Shown here in pieces: positions 9,922 to 18,019 of a stretch of 36,341 nucleotides of DNA. Both the position numbers and the translations under genes were made by a program. Each line of letters begins with the position of its first letter. Positions within the stretch are counted from its first letter, which is position 1. The stretch is from Deltaproteobacteria bacterium (GTDB lineage: Bacteria; Desulfobacterota; DSM-4660; Desulfatiglandales; Desulfatiglandaceae). The notes under the pieces are model-generated. The model made no database searches, was not told the origin of the DNA, and saw only the letters and a program-made list of their open reading frames with translations. The stretch is taken from NCBI GenBank assembly GCA_029933075.1, contig JAOZOW010000021.1:1-36341 (forward strand), in the 5' to 3' direction.

Positions 9922-10875
9922 ATGAGGGGACCCTGCTTGTGGCATAAGGCCGTATGGCCTCTTGTGTTCTCTCTGTGGCTTGTACCTTTATGCCTCCAGG
10001 GTTGCGGCCTTTTCGACGATGAGGGAGATGGAGTTGCGCTTGTCATCGGTTCAAGGCGGCTTACTCTCCATGAACTCAGCCGGGAGATGGCATTTCTCGG
10101 CGCCGACCTGGACATACCCGAAGAGGAACGAGCCCAATTCAGGGCCCAAATGATTGACCGAATAATAGATCGTTATCTCATCCTGGAATATGGCAGGCAA
10201 GAAGGGATCTCTGTTTCTGACATGGAGCTTGAGAAGACCATCGCTGAAATACGTGGTCAATACATGGAGGGGGAATTCAGAAAGGCCCTCCTTCATGGAG
10301 ACATGGACTACGACCAATGGAAAGAACGCCTGAGAGAACAATGCCTCATGAGGAAGATATTTGAAAGGATCACCGCCGATATTTCCGTTCCAAGTTACAA
10401 AGAGGTCAAGGAATATTTTGAAGCAAACCAGCAGGCATTCAGGCATCCCAGGATGGTAAAATTCCGCCAGATTGTGACCAGGACCAGAGGGGAAGCCGAA
10501 AAACTCCTGAGCCAACTAAGGCAGGGCAAAGATATGGCACAGCTTGCTGCAGAATACTCCATCGCACCGGAGGCCGCAAACGGAGGCCTTGTTGGATGGA
10601 TTGCCAAGGGAGACCTGGATGAATCTATGGACAATGTGCTCTTTTCAATGGAAGTGGGAAGCATCAGTCCGGTTATCAAGACTCCTTACGGGTACCACAT
10701 CTTCAAGGTGCTTTCCGTGAGGCCTGAGGGAGTAAGGACACTGCCTGCGGTTGTGAGTGAAATCGAGACAAAGCTCCTCAATGAAAAACGTCAGGCGTAC
10801 TGTAAGAGATGGTTGTCCCTCCTTAGGTCGAAAACCAATATCAAACTAAACCAGGAAGTCCTGAAAAAACTATAA
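9922..10875 (+). CDS. Parvulin-type peptidyl-prolyl isomerase lipoprotein (SurA N-domain + PpiC)
   Basis: This is a likely periplasmic chaperone/isomerase anchored to a membrane by a lipid. A signal sequence of about 27 residues ends in a lipobox-like CLQGC (Cys28). A SurA-type helical N-domain (about residues 40-165) follows, then a PpiC rotamase domain (about 173-265) with the family's GGLVGWIAKGDLD and TPYGYHIFKV stretches. The ATG at 9922 is preceded by GGTGAGG. It lies directly upstream of a SurA-like gene, and the pair probably serves outer-membrane protein folding. Its position beside surA and its lipoprotein signal point to a PrsA/PpiD-like envelope role rather than a cytoplasmic one. 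Its exact clients are unknown. Confidence 0.88.
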   Translation: MRGPCLWHKAVWPLVFSLWLVPLCLQGCGLFDDEGDGVALVIGSRRLTLHELSREMAFLGADLDIPEEERAQFRAQMIDRIIDRYLILEYGRQEGISVSDMELEKTIAEIRGQYMEGEFRKALLHGDMDYDQWKERLREQCLMRKIFERITADISVPSYKEVKEYFEANQQAFRHPRMVKFRQIVTRTRGEAEKLLSQLRQGKDMAQLAAEYSIAPEAANGGLVGWIAKGDLDESMDNVLFSMEVGSISPVIKTPYGYHIFKVLSVRPEGVRTLPAVVSEIETKLLNEKRQAYCKRWLSLLRSKTNIKLNQEVLKKL

Positions 10876-10958
10876 TTGATTCCCTCAAATGGCCTCAGAT
10901 CCTTTGACAGGCAGTCATTCTATAAACTTTGTATCGAATAGAATCGGAGTAGCGTGAA

Positions 10959-11936
10959 ATGAAAACCAAACTAATCTTTTCCGCGTTTATCATCCAGATC
11001 ATTGCCGTTCTTATTGGAGGGGCCTCACCTGTAGGCGCCGAGATTACAAACAGGGTGGTTGCCATCGTCAATAACGACGTGATCACGCTGTACGAACTGA
11101 ACGCCAAAATGAGAGAGATGACAGGGGTAGAACCCACTGTCCTCAGGACTCAGAACGAAAGGAAGTATCTTGAAGCCAGGCGGAGGGTCCTCGACCTCTT
11201 GATCAATGATAGGATCACCCAGAACAAGGTCGATGAACTCGGGATCAAGGTTACCGAAGGCCAAGTGGATGAAGCCATCGAAAGAGTGAAACGGATAAAT
11301 CACTGGACACATGAAGACCTCATCGCCGCCCTTAAGAGGCAGGGGATCAGCTATCATGTCTACCGGGAAAACATGAGAAAGAACATGGAACGCGCCCGCC
11401 TGATAAATTATGAGGTCAAATCGAAAATTATCATCAGCGAAAAGGAGATCAGGGATTATTACGACCAGCACCGCAATGAGTTCCGCACAGATGCAAAGGT
11501 GCACCTGGCAACCATTATTTTGAAAAGGGAGAATCCCTCCCGTGGACAAGATGCCGATGAAGCCGTAAGAAAAGGAAAAATGATCCTCTCTAAGATAAAA
11601 GCCGGAGAGGCCTTTGAGAAACTGGCCAAAGAATTTTCCCAGGGACCGGGGGCCAAAGATGGAGGAGACCTCGGATTTTTCAATCCTTCACAGCTTGATC
11701 CTAAACTCAAAGAAATCGTAGACGCCATGTCAGTGGGAGGTGTGAGCGAGTTGATAATCCGGCCTTCTGCTGTCCAGATCGTCAAGCTCCTGGAAAAACA
11801 GGAGACAAGGGAGAAACCATTGGAAGAAGTGCGAGACCATATTCATGATATCCTCTACCGGGATGAGGTTAACAAGATGTATTCATCCTGGATCAAACGA
11901 TTGAGGGAAAAGGCCTATACAAAAATTATCTTCTAA
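10959..11936 (+). CDS. surA: SurA-like periplasmic chaperone / peptidyl-prolyl isomerase
   Basis: SurA escorts unfolded outer-membrane proteins across the periplasm to the BAM complex. A cleavable signal peptide ends near residue 27 (SPVGA before EITN). The mature N-terminus NRVVAIVNNDVITLYEL is the classic SurA N-domain opening. A single PpiC domain (about residues 170-275, with GGDLGFFNPSQLDP) follows, then a short C-terminal helix. At 325 aa it has one rotamase domain, whereas E. coli SurA (about 430 aa) has two; single-domain forms are common outside gammaproteobacteria. A TTGACA at 10904-10909 lies in the upstream gap, but I found no convincing -10 box at proper spacing. Confidence 0.9.
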   Translation: MKTKLIFSAFIIQIIAVLIGGASPVGAEITNRVVAIVNNDVITLYELNAKMREMTGVEPTVLRTQNERKYLEARRRVLDLLINDRITQNKVDELGIKVTEGQVDEAIERVKRINHWTHEDLIAALKRQGISYHVYRENMRKNMERARLINYEVKSKIIISEKEIRDYYDQHRNEFRTDAKVHLATIILKRENPSRGQDADEAVRKGKMILSKIKAGEAFEKLAKEFSQGPGAKDGGDLGFFNPSQLDPKLKEIVDAMSVGGVSELIIRPSAVQIVKLLEKQETREKPLEEVRDHIHDILYRDEVNKMYSSWIKRLREKAYTKIIF

Positions 11937-11949
11937 GGCCTCCTTTGAA

Positions 11950-12837
11950 ATGCCCAAAGACCAACCCCAGAGTTCAGCCATAGATGAGGGAGAAAAGGGG
12001 CCTTCCGAAAGGACAGGCATCGGCATCCTTCTAAGAAAGGAGCGGGAAAAGAAGGGGCTCACCCATGAAGAGGTGTCTGAAATCACCCGTCTCAGGCCTT
12101 ACATTCTTGCGGCCCTTGAGGAGGAAGACTGGGATCGGCTCCCAGCCCCAGTTTTTGTGAGGGGATTTATCCGCTCCTTTGCGCGGGCACTGGGCCTTGG
12201 GGAGGAGGAGGTCCTCAAGCTCTATCAAGGCACCGTACCTTCGGAGGTATCACCCCCCAGACCTCTAATTGCACCCCGGAAAAACAGAAGGGTGTTCTCC
12301 GCTGTGGTGATCATCCTTTTGCTTCTGACAGCGTCGGCCTATTACATGTGGGAAGAAATCTCCCCGTCACAAAAAGACCGCGTAACTCCTGAGACCATAA
12401 GCTCCGGGGCGGAAAAAGGAAAGCAAGTGGAAAAACTTGTAGAAAAAACATCTGAAGCTGTGTCTCCCTTGCCCTCCGCTGAAGGGAACTCCTTGGAGGC
12501 GCTCCAAGAAGAAACGCCCTCGGCGGTGCAGACACTCTCCCCGGGGAGTGAAAAAATCCCCATGGCCCCGGCCGACCAGCTATCCCTCAAGGCCGATATC
12601 AGAGAAAGGACATGGGTCAGGATTTTCGTAGATGACAAGGAGCCCAAAGAATATATATTTCGTCCGGGCAGCCATCCCGAGTGGAAGGCCCGGAAAGGCT
12701 TTGATCTTTTAGTGGGTAACGCAGCCGGGATATCCTTCGAATTCGAGGGCAGGCGAATTGACAACCTGGGGGCCAGAGGGCAGGTGGTGCGCCTGAGATT
12801 CCCGGAAGGTTTCAGGAGAGCAGAGGATATAGAATAA
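11950..12837 (+). CDS. RodZ-like helix-turn-helix membrane protein
   Basis: RodZ links the MreB cytoskeleton to the wall-elongation machinery. This protein has the RodZ layout: a cytoplasmic HTH_25 domain (about residues 24-92), a basic stretch, one membrane helix (about 114-133), a low-complexity Ser/Glu/Pro-rich periplasmic linker and a C-terminal beta-rich DUF4115 domain (about 212-292, including RTWVRIFVDDKEP). At 295 aa it is of normal size. It starts 13 bp after surA and ends 13 bp before tyrS. No mre or rod genes are in the window, so the cell-shape role is inferred from architecture only. Confidence 0.87.
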   Translation: MPKDQPQSSAIDEGEKGPSERTGIGILLRKEREKKGLTHEEVSEITRLRPYILAALEEEDWDRLPAPVFVRGFIRSFARALGLGEEEVLKLYQGTVPSEVSPPRPLIAPRKNRRVFSAVVIILLLLTASAYYMWEEISPSQKDRVTPETISSGAEKGKQVEKLVEKTSEAVSPLPSAEGNSLEALQEETPSAVQTLSPGSEKIPMAPADQLSLKADIRERTWVRIFVDDKEPKEYIFRPGSHPEWKARKGFDLLVGNAAGISFEFEGRRIDNLGARGQVVRLRFPEGFRRAEDIE

Positions 12838-12850
12838 GAGGACTTAAGAA

Positions 12851-14080
12851 GTGGAAAACGTTTTAGACACCTTTGAAAAAAGAGGCTTCATTGAGCAGGT
12901 GACCGACAGGGAAGGAGTAAGGGAGCTTCTGGCAAGGCCTGCAGTATGCTATATCGGATTCGATCCGACCGCCAGGAGTCTCCACGTGGGGAGCCTGCTG
13001 CCCATCATGTCGCTGGTCCATATGCAGAGGGCGGGACACAGGGTCATAGTAGTAATAGGCGGAGGTACGGCTCTTGTGGGCGATCCGAGCGGCAAGAGCG
13101 AAATGCGACCAATCATGACAAGGGAGGAGATTAATAAAAACGCCGAGGGGCTGAAAAAACAGCTCTCCAGGTTTATTGATTTTAGCGAGGGCAAGGCCAT
13201 CATGGTCAATAATGCCGATTGGCTGACGGAACTGCGATATATCGATTTTTTGAGAGACATCGGAAGACATTTCAGCGTAAACAGGATGTTAGCAGCAGAA
13301 AGCTACAGGGCAAGACTGGAGACCGGATTGAATTTCATAGAATTCAACTATATGCTTCTCCAGGCCTATGATTTCTGGCATCTGTTCAAGCACTATGACT
13401 GCAGGCTGCAGATGGGTGGAAACGATCAGTGGGGAAATATTCTCGCCGGGGCCGACCTGACAAGGCGTCTTGAAGGAGAAACAGTCCATGGTCTGACTTT
13501 TCCGCTCCTTACCACGGCATCCAACATAAAGATGGGCAAGACGCACAAGGGAGCGGTGTGGCTGGACCCAGCACTCACAGCCCCATACGACTATTACCAG
13601 TACTGGATTAATCAGGACGACCGCGATGTGGAACGCTTCCTGGGGCTCTTTACCTTACTGCCTATGGACGAGGTCAAGCGCCTCGGGAAATTGAAAGACG
13701 CGAAACTCAGGGAAGCCAAAGAGATACTTGCCTTTGAGACTACCAAAATCTGCCACGGCCCTGAAGAGGCCAAAAAGGCGCAGGAGGCAGCCAGGCAGCT
13801 TTTTGGACCTGACGGGCCCATTACGGCCGATTCTGCTCCCACCAGGACATTCAGCAGAGGCGATCTCGAAAAGGGGATCCCTGCCTATATCCTTTTCCAA
13901 ATGGTCGGGCTGTGTAAAAGCAGAGCGGAGGCCCGCCGGCTTATTTCCCAGGGAGGCGGATATTTGAATAACCGGAGAATTCAGGCATTCGACCAAATGA
14001 TCAATCCGGGAGATCTGATCGATGATTCCCTGCTTTTGCGGGCGGGCAAAAAGCGGTATATGAGAGTCATATTTAAATAA
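12851..14080 (+). CDS. tyrS: Tyrosyl-tRNA synthetase
   Basis: TyrS is a class I aminoacyl-tRNA synthetase that charges tRNA-Tyr. The HIGH-type motif is HVGS at residues 45-48 and the KMSKS-type loop is KMGKT at 227-231, as in the TyrRS subfamily whose loop reads KFGKT. The tyrosine-recognition segment reads QAYDFWHLF (171-179), and MGGNDQWGN (188-196) is also typical. A C-terminal S4 RNA-binding domain (about residues 345-405, with KSRAEARRLISQGG) completes the protein. The start is GTG at 12851, with AGAGGA upstream. At 409 aa it is complete. Confidence 0.97.
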   Translation: MENVLDTFEKRGFIEQVTDREGVRELLARPAVCYIGFDPTARSLHVGSLLPIMSLVHMQRAGHRVIVVIGGGTALVGDPSGKSEMRPIMTREEINKNAEGLKKQLSRFIDFSEGKAIMVNNADWLTELRYIDFLRDIGRHFSVNRMLAAESYRARLETGLNFIEFNYMLLQAYDFWHLFKHYDCRLQMGGNDQWGNILAGADLTRRLEGETVHGLTFPLLTTASNIKMGKTHKGAVWLDPALTAPYDYYQYWINQDDRDVERFLGLFTLLPMDEVKRLGKLKDAKLREAKEILAFETTKICHGPEEAKKAQEAARQLFGPDGPITADSAPTRTFSRGDLEKGIPAYILFQMVGLCKSRAEARRLISQGGGYLNNRRIQAFDQMINPGDLIDDSLLLRAGKKRYMRVIFK

Positions 14081-14217
14081 CCCGCTAAACGCCCGGAGCC
14101 CTGTTTTCCGCTCTACGGAATTCCCGCTCTTTATGCAGCTCTTCTCCTAAATCCAAGTATTATTGAAGAAAACAGAGGCCAACCATCATAAATCAACCAC
14201 TGCGGGCATTACATTCA

Positions 14218-15210
14218 ATGAAAAAGCCGAAAGAAAAAACCCTCTCCGAAAATCAGGAAGAAAAAGAGGCGAAATCAGTCGAGGCAGAGCACCCTTTCCC
14301 AGGGCGTTATGACCTTGCACCTGTCCTTACACCCGAAGAAAGGGCCCTGGTACCTTACGATCCTCTCCAGATGTATCTACTGGAGATAAAACGTTACAGG
14401 CTTCTGACCAGGGAAGAGGAGCGAGAACTGGCTATCCGGGTGATAAAACACAAAGATGAAAAGGCGGCTTACAGGCTTATAACTTCCAATCTTCGACTGG
14501 TGGTCAAAATCGCAATGGATTTTCACAGGTACTGGACCAAGAACCTCCTGGATCTGATCCAGGAAGGCAACCTGGGTCTCCTTCAGGCCGTAAGGAAATT
14601 CGACCCTTACCGCGGGATCAAGTTCTCATATTACGCCTCCTTCTGGATAAAGGCATATATGCTCAAATTCATCATGGACAACTGGAAGCTGGTTAAGATC
14701 GGCACGACCCAGAGCCAGCGCAAGCTGTTCTTTAATTTGGCGAAAGAAAGAGATAGGCTAATTGCCCAAGGATTCGACCCTGAGCCGAGGCTGCTGGCCG
14801 AACGCCTCGACGTGAAAGAAGAGGAAGTCGTGGAGATGAGCCAGCGGCTCGGGGGATGGGAGGTCTCCCTCAGCTCTCCGGTCAGCGACGACTCGAGAGA
14901 GGCCTTCGGAGCCCTGTTGCCGGACCCGGGCACAGGCGTTGATGAGCAGCTGTCCAGGGCGCAGACAGAGGAGCTTTTAAAGAAAAAGCTCCGGGAATTC
15001 AGGAAAACCCTTACAGGAAAAGAAGCCGACATCTTTGACAATCGAATAATGGCCGAAAAGCCATTGACTCTCAGGGAGCTTGGTGACAAATACAAGATTT
15101 CCAGAGAAAGGGTTCGTCAGATTCAGGAAAAAATAGTAAAAAATATCAAAGAATGGCTTAGCGAGGAGATTCCCAATTTCGAAGAACTTTATTCCGATTT
15201 TCTCAAATAG
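14218..15210 (+). CDS. rpoH: RNA polymerase heat-shock sigma factor, RpoH type
   Basis: This is a group 3 sigma-70-family factor. Region 1.2/2 begins at DPLQMYLLEIKRYRLLTREEE (residues 48-68), region 2 contains NLRLVVKIAM (91-100) and the region 2.4 aromatic run is FSYYASFWIKAYM. The RpoH box QSQRKLFFNL is at 165-174, which separates heat-shock sigma factors from RpoD and RpoS. Region 4.2 is SRERVRQIQEKIV near 294-306. Compared with the 284-aa E. coli protein it carries about 45 additional N-terminal residues rich in Lys and Glu. The gap of 137 bp after tyrS may hold its own promoter, but none was clear. Candidate targets in this window are ftsH and hsp20. Confidence 0.9.
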   Translation: MKKPKEKTLSENQEEKEAKSVEAEHPFPGRYDLAPVLTPEERALVPYDPLQMYLLEIKRYRLLTREEERELAIRVIKHKDEKAAYRLITSNLRLVVKIAMDFHRYWTKNLLDLIQEGNLGLLQAVRKFDPYRGIKFSYYASFWIKAYMLKFIMDNWKLVKIGTTQSQRKLFFNLAKERDRLIAQGFDPEPRLLAERLDVKEEEVVEMSQRLGGWEVSLSSPVSDDSREAFGALLPDPGTGVDEQLSRAQTEELLKKKLREFRKTLTGKEADIFDNRIMAEKPLTLRELGDKYKISRERVRQIQEKIVKNIKEWLSEEIPNFEELYSDFLK

Positions 15211-15232
15211 AACTGATAGAGGCGCCACGCCA

Positions 15233-17050
15233 ATGAAAGAAGCACTTACCATACCAAAAAGGCCGCAAGGGGTTCGGAATCGACCTTTTTCCCCCCGTTT
15301 CACGGCATACGCATTTATTGTTACACTTGTGATCCCTCTCCTTTTCACTCTCCAGTCATGTGCCCCGCTTCGTAGTAAGGCAGCGCCCCCGTGGATACTG
15401 CTCACCGTCTCACCTGAGAAAGCAAAACTTTCGGAAAAGGACCAGGTGGCCAAGGAGGCTTACAACCATTTCATCATGGCATCCATGATGATAGCCCGTG
15501 GAGACAGGAAGGGGGCAGTTGAGCATTTGTCCGAGGCCGTTCAGAGAGACCCCGATTCCATTTATTTGAACAGAAAGATGGCTTTCCTGCTCAAAAGCCT
15601 CAAAGAGTATGACAGGGCTCTACCGTATGCGCAAAGGTGTGTGAATCTTGATCCAGCGAGCGTCCAGAACAGGATCCTAATGGCTGATATATATGCGCTT
15701 AAGGGCGATAACGATCATGCCATCGAACAGTACGAAAAGGCCCTTGCCGATGACACCGGCAACCAGAGGGTGAGGCTGCTGTTAGCTACCATACTCATCA
15801 GAACCCACCGATTTGACAAGGCCCTTAATCACCTTCACAGGCTGATAGAAGAAAACCCGAGGCTGGTGATTGCACACTACTATGAAGGCAGAATCCACCT
15901 TGAGACAGGCAGATATAAGGAAGCGGAAGATGCCTTTAAAAAGGCATTGGCCCTGAACAGGACCCTGGAGCCGGCCCTTTTTGATCTGGGGACCCTGTAC
16001 CAAATGACCAACCGCGATGTGGATGCCATGGGAGCCTATGAGAAACTCTTGGCCTCCTATCCTGAAAACATGTCGGCCCGAGAAAGACTTGTAAACCTTT
16101 ACATCAAGCACGGGCTTAAGGAAAAAGCCGAAAGGCAGATGGAAGAAATCAAGGCGCACTCCAAGCCGGGAGAATCAGGCCGTAGGACCTTAGGTCTCAT
16201 ATACCTGAGGCAGGGAAAGATTGACGAGTCCATAGAAGAGCTGAGTCTCATTGTCTCGGCATGGCCCAATGATGATAAGTCCCGATTCTATTTAGCCGCT
16301 GCCTATGAAGAGAAGGGAGAAAATGATAAGGCCTTAGAGCACTTCAGGCGTATAAAACAGCAGTCCCGGTATTACGTGAACGCACAGATGCATATTGCAT
16401 ATATCTTTGAGTCCGAGGAGAAATACGACGAGGCCATAGAAGTAATCGAGAAAACCATTCCTCTGAAGGAGGACAAGGCCGAGCTATACCTCATGCTGGC
16501 CTCTCTTTATGAGACGAAAAAGGAATATGAGAAGGCCATCGCGATCGCCCAAAAGGGGCTGGAAAAGGATCCCAAAAACATCGATTTGATCTATCGACTT
16601 GGTGTCATCTTTGACAAAAAGGGCGACAAGACCTCCTGTCTCCAGCAGATGAGAAAGATACTCAAGATCAACCCCGCTCATGCAGACTCAATGAATTACA
16701 TAGGTTACACCTATGCAGAGCAGGGGGTAAAGCTGGATGAAGCCTTGGGCCTGATCCAAAAAGCCCTGAAACTCAAACCAAACAGCGGCTATATCACCGA
16801 CAGTCTGGGCTGGGTCTATTTTCGGAAAGGTTTGTACGACAGGGCGCTGCATTATCTGGAAAAGGCGGCACAACTTACGCCCGAAGACCCGACCATCAAT
16901 GAGCACCTTGGAGATGTATACTTCAAGAAAGGAAAATACCAAAAGGCCCTCGACAGCTATCAAAAGGCCCTCTCCCTGAGCCCTGCCAATGAAGAAAAAC
17001 TGAAGGGGAAGATAGATAAGGTGAAGCAGGTGCTCAAATCAGACAACTGA
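15233..17050 (+). CDS. TPR-repeat lipoprotein
   Basis: This is a 605-aa envelope protein made almost wholly of tetratricopeptide repeats, which act as protein-protein scaffolds. A basic N-terminus and hydrophobic segment (about residues 23-41) end in LQSC with a candidate lipidated Cys43. Repeats then run from about residue 70 to the end, with clear helix pairs such as AIEQYEKALADD, AEDAFKKALALN and ALDSYQKALSLSP. In deltaproteobacteria, proteins like this commonly precede a small lipoprotein gene, as here. A role in outer-membrane or exopolysaccharide assembly is possible, but no function can be assigned from the sequence. Confidence 0.88.
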   Translation: MKEALTIPKRPQGVRNRPFSPRFTAYAFIVTLVIPLLFTLQSCAPLRSKAAPPWILLTVSPEKAKLSEKDQVAKEAYNHFIMASMMIARGDRKGAVEHLSEAVQRDPDSIYLNRKMAFLLKSLKEYDRALPYAQRCVNLDPASVQNRILMADIYALKGDNDHAIEQYEKALADDTGNQRVRLLLATILIRTHRFDKALNHLHRLIEENPRLVIAHYYEGRIHLETGRYKEAEDAFKKALALNRTLEPALFDLGTLYQMTNRDVDAMGAYEKLLASYPENMSARERLVNLYIKHGLKEKAERQMEEIKAHSKPGESGRRTLGLIYLRQGKIDESIEELSLIVSAWPNDDKSRFYLAAAYEEKGENDKALEHFRRIKQQSRYYVNAQMHIAYIFESEEKYDEAIEVIEKTIPLKEDKAELYLMLASLYETKKEYEKAIAIAQKGLEKDPKNIDLIYRLGVIFDKKGDKTSCLQQMRKILKINPAHADSMNYIGYTYAEQGVKLDEALGLIQKALKLKPNSGYITDSLGWVYFRKGLYDRALHYLEKAAQLTPEDPTINEHLGDVYFKKGKYQKALDSYQKALSLSPANEEKLKGKIDKVKQVLKSDN

Positions 17051-17096
17051 CTTCCGGCCCCTTCCCTTCCTGTGCCGCTGCAGGAGACACCGAAAC

Positions 17097-17909
17097 TTGC
17101 CAATGCATGCGAATATTGTCCTGAACCGCAAAAGCCTCTGTTTCCTGTTTGCTATGCTGCCCCTTCTGTTATGCCAGTTTTGCGCCCCTACCCCACCCAG
17201 GCCCCCTTCGCCTCCCCTGGGTAAGGAAAGGATCGCACGCATACTCGCAGCTCTCCGGGAGGAAGGGAAAAGTGTCTCCACCTTTTTTTCTGCTGGGAAG
17301 TTGGCCTTTCACCACAATGGGTCAGGGCATGAGGCTGATATCTTGATCTTCGGGACCAGGACGCCTTTCAGGCTCAAATTGGAGCTGAGGCATCCCTGGG
17401 GGCGTCCCTTAATGCATCTACTTATCATGGACTCACAGATTCAAATACTCTCTTTCTCCGAAAAACGCTGTTACTCGGGCAGCCTTTCGGAAGCCGGCAA
17501 GTTTGGAATCCTTCCTGAGGGCATGCTATCCGTCCAACTATGGGCCTTGGTAAGGGGGTTGCCAAGCGTTCTCCCATATTCCAAAGCCATCTCGGTTAAA
17601 GGGGATCAGATTTCCTTGCTTGATGCTAACTCTCAGGAGGTGGAGATCATCGACTTTTATCCCGAAAGCGACCGTCCGCGGCGTATTACTTTTCCTATGC
17701 AAGGCATACGCTTTATTCTTTCAGGTTATGAAAGGACAAGCGGTATTCTTTACGCGACAAATACCAGGCTGGAAAGCCTCCATGCCAAAAACGCACTGGC
17801 GCTGAAATTGATACAGGTGGTCTTTAATCGGGCGATCCCGGAGCCAATCTTCGAACTACATATCCCGGCCGGATTTAAGACCATCTCCCTAAAAGAGGCA
17901 GGGAGGTAG
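17097..17909 (+). CDS. Probable LolA/LolB-like (DUF4292-type) lipoprotein
   Basis: The 270-aa protein has an N-terminal hydrophobic segment (residues 13-28) ending at Cys29, followed by a Pro-rich tether. The lipobox-like stretch LCQFC is atypical, with Phe just before the cysteine. The rest is beta-strand-rich (DILIFGTRTPFRLKLELRHP, PRRITFPMQGIRFILSG), similar in pattern to LolA/LolB-fold lipoproteins that carry lipoproteins to the outer membrane. Family assignment is from fold-like pattern and from its place after the TPR lipoprotein, so it is tentative. The start is TTG 17097, with GGAG 11 bases upstream; ATG 17103 is only two codons later and equally possible. Confidence 0.6.
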   Translation: MPMHANIVLNRKSLCFLFAMLPLLLCQFCAPTPPRPPSPPLGKERIARILAALREEGKSVSTFFSAGKLAFHHNGSGHEADILIFGTRTPFRLKLELRHPWGRPLMHLLIMDSQIQILSFSEKRCYSGSLSEAGKFGILPEGMLSVQLWALVRGLPSVLPYSKAISVKGDQISLLDANSQEVEIIDFYPESDRPRRITFPMQGIRFILSGYERTSGILYATNTRLESLHAKNALALKLIQVVFNRAIPEPIFELHIPAGFKTISLKEAGR

Positions 17910-18019
17910 CCGCCCACTTGCAGATACCGAGACAAACCTGATATCCTGGAAAGGCCTTCGACCAGAGAGGATGGCTCCCGCTCCTATAGTTTATAGGGGA
18001 AACCAAATCAGAGAATGCA

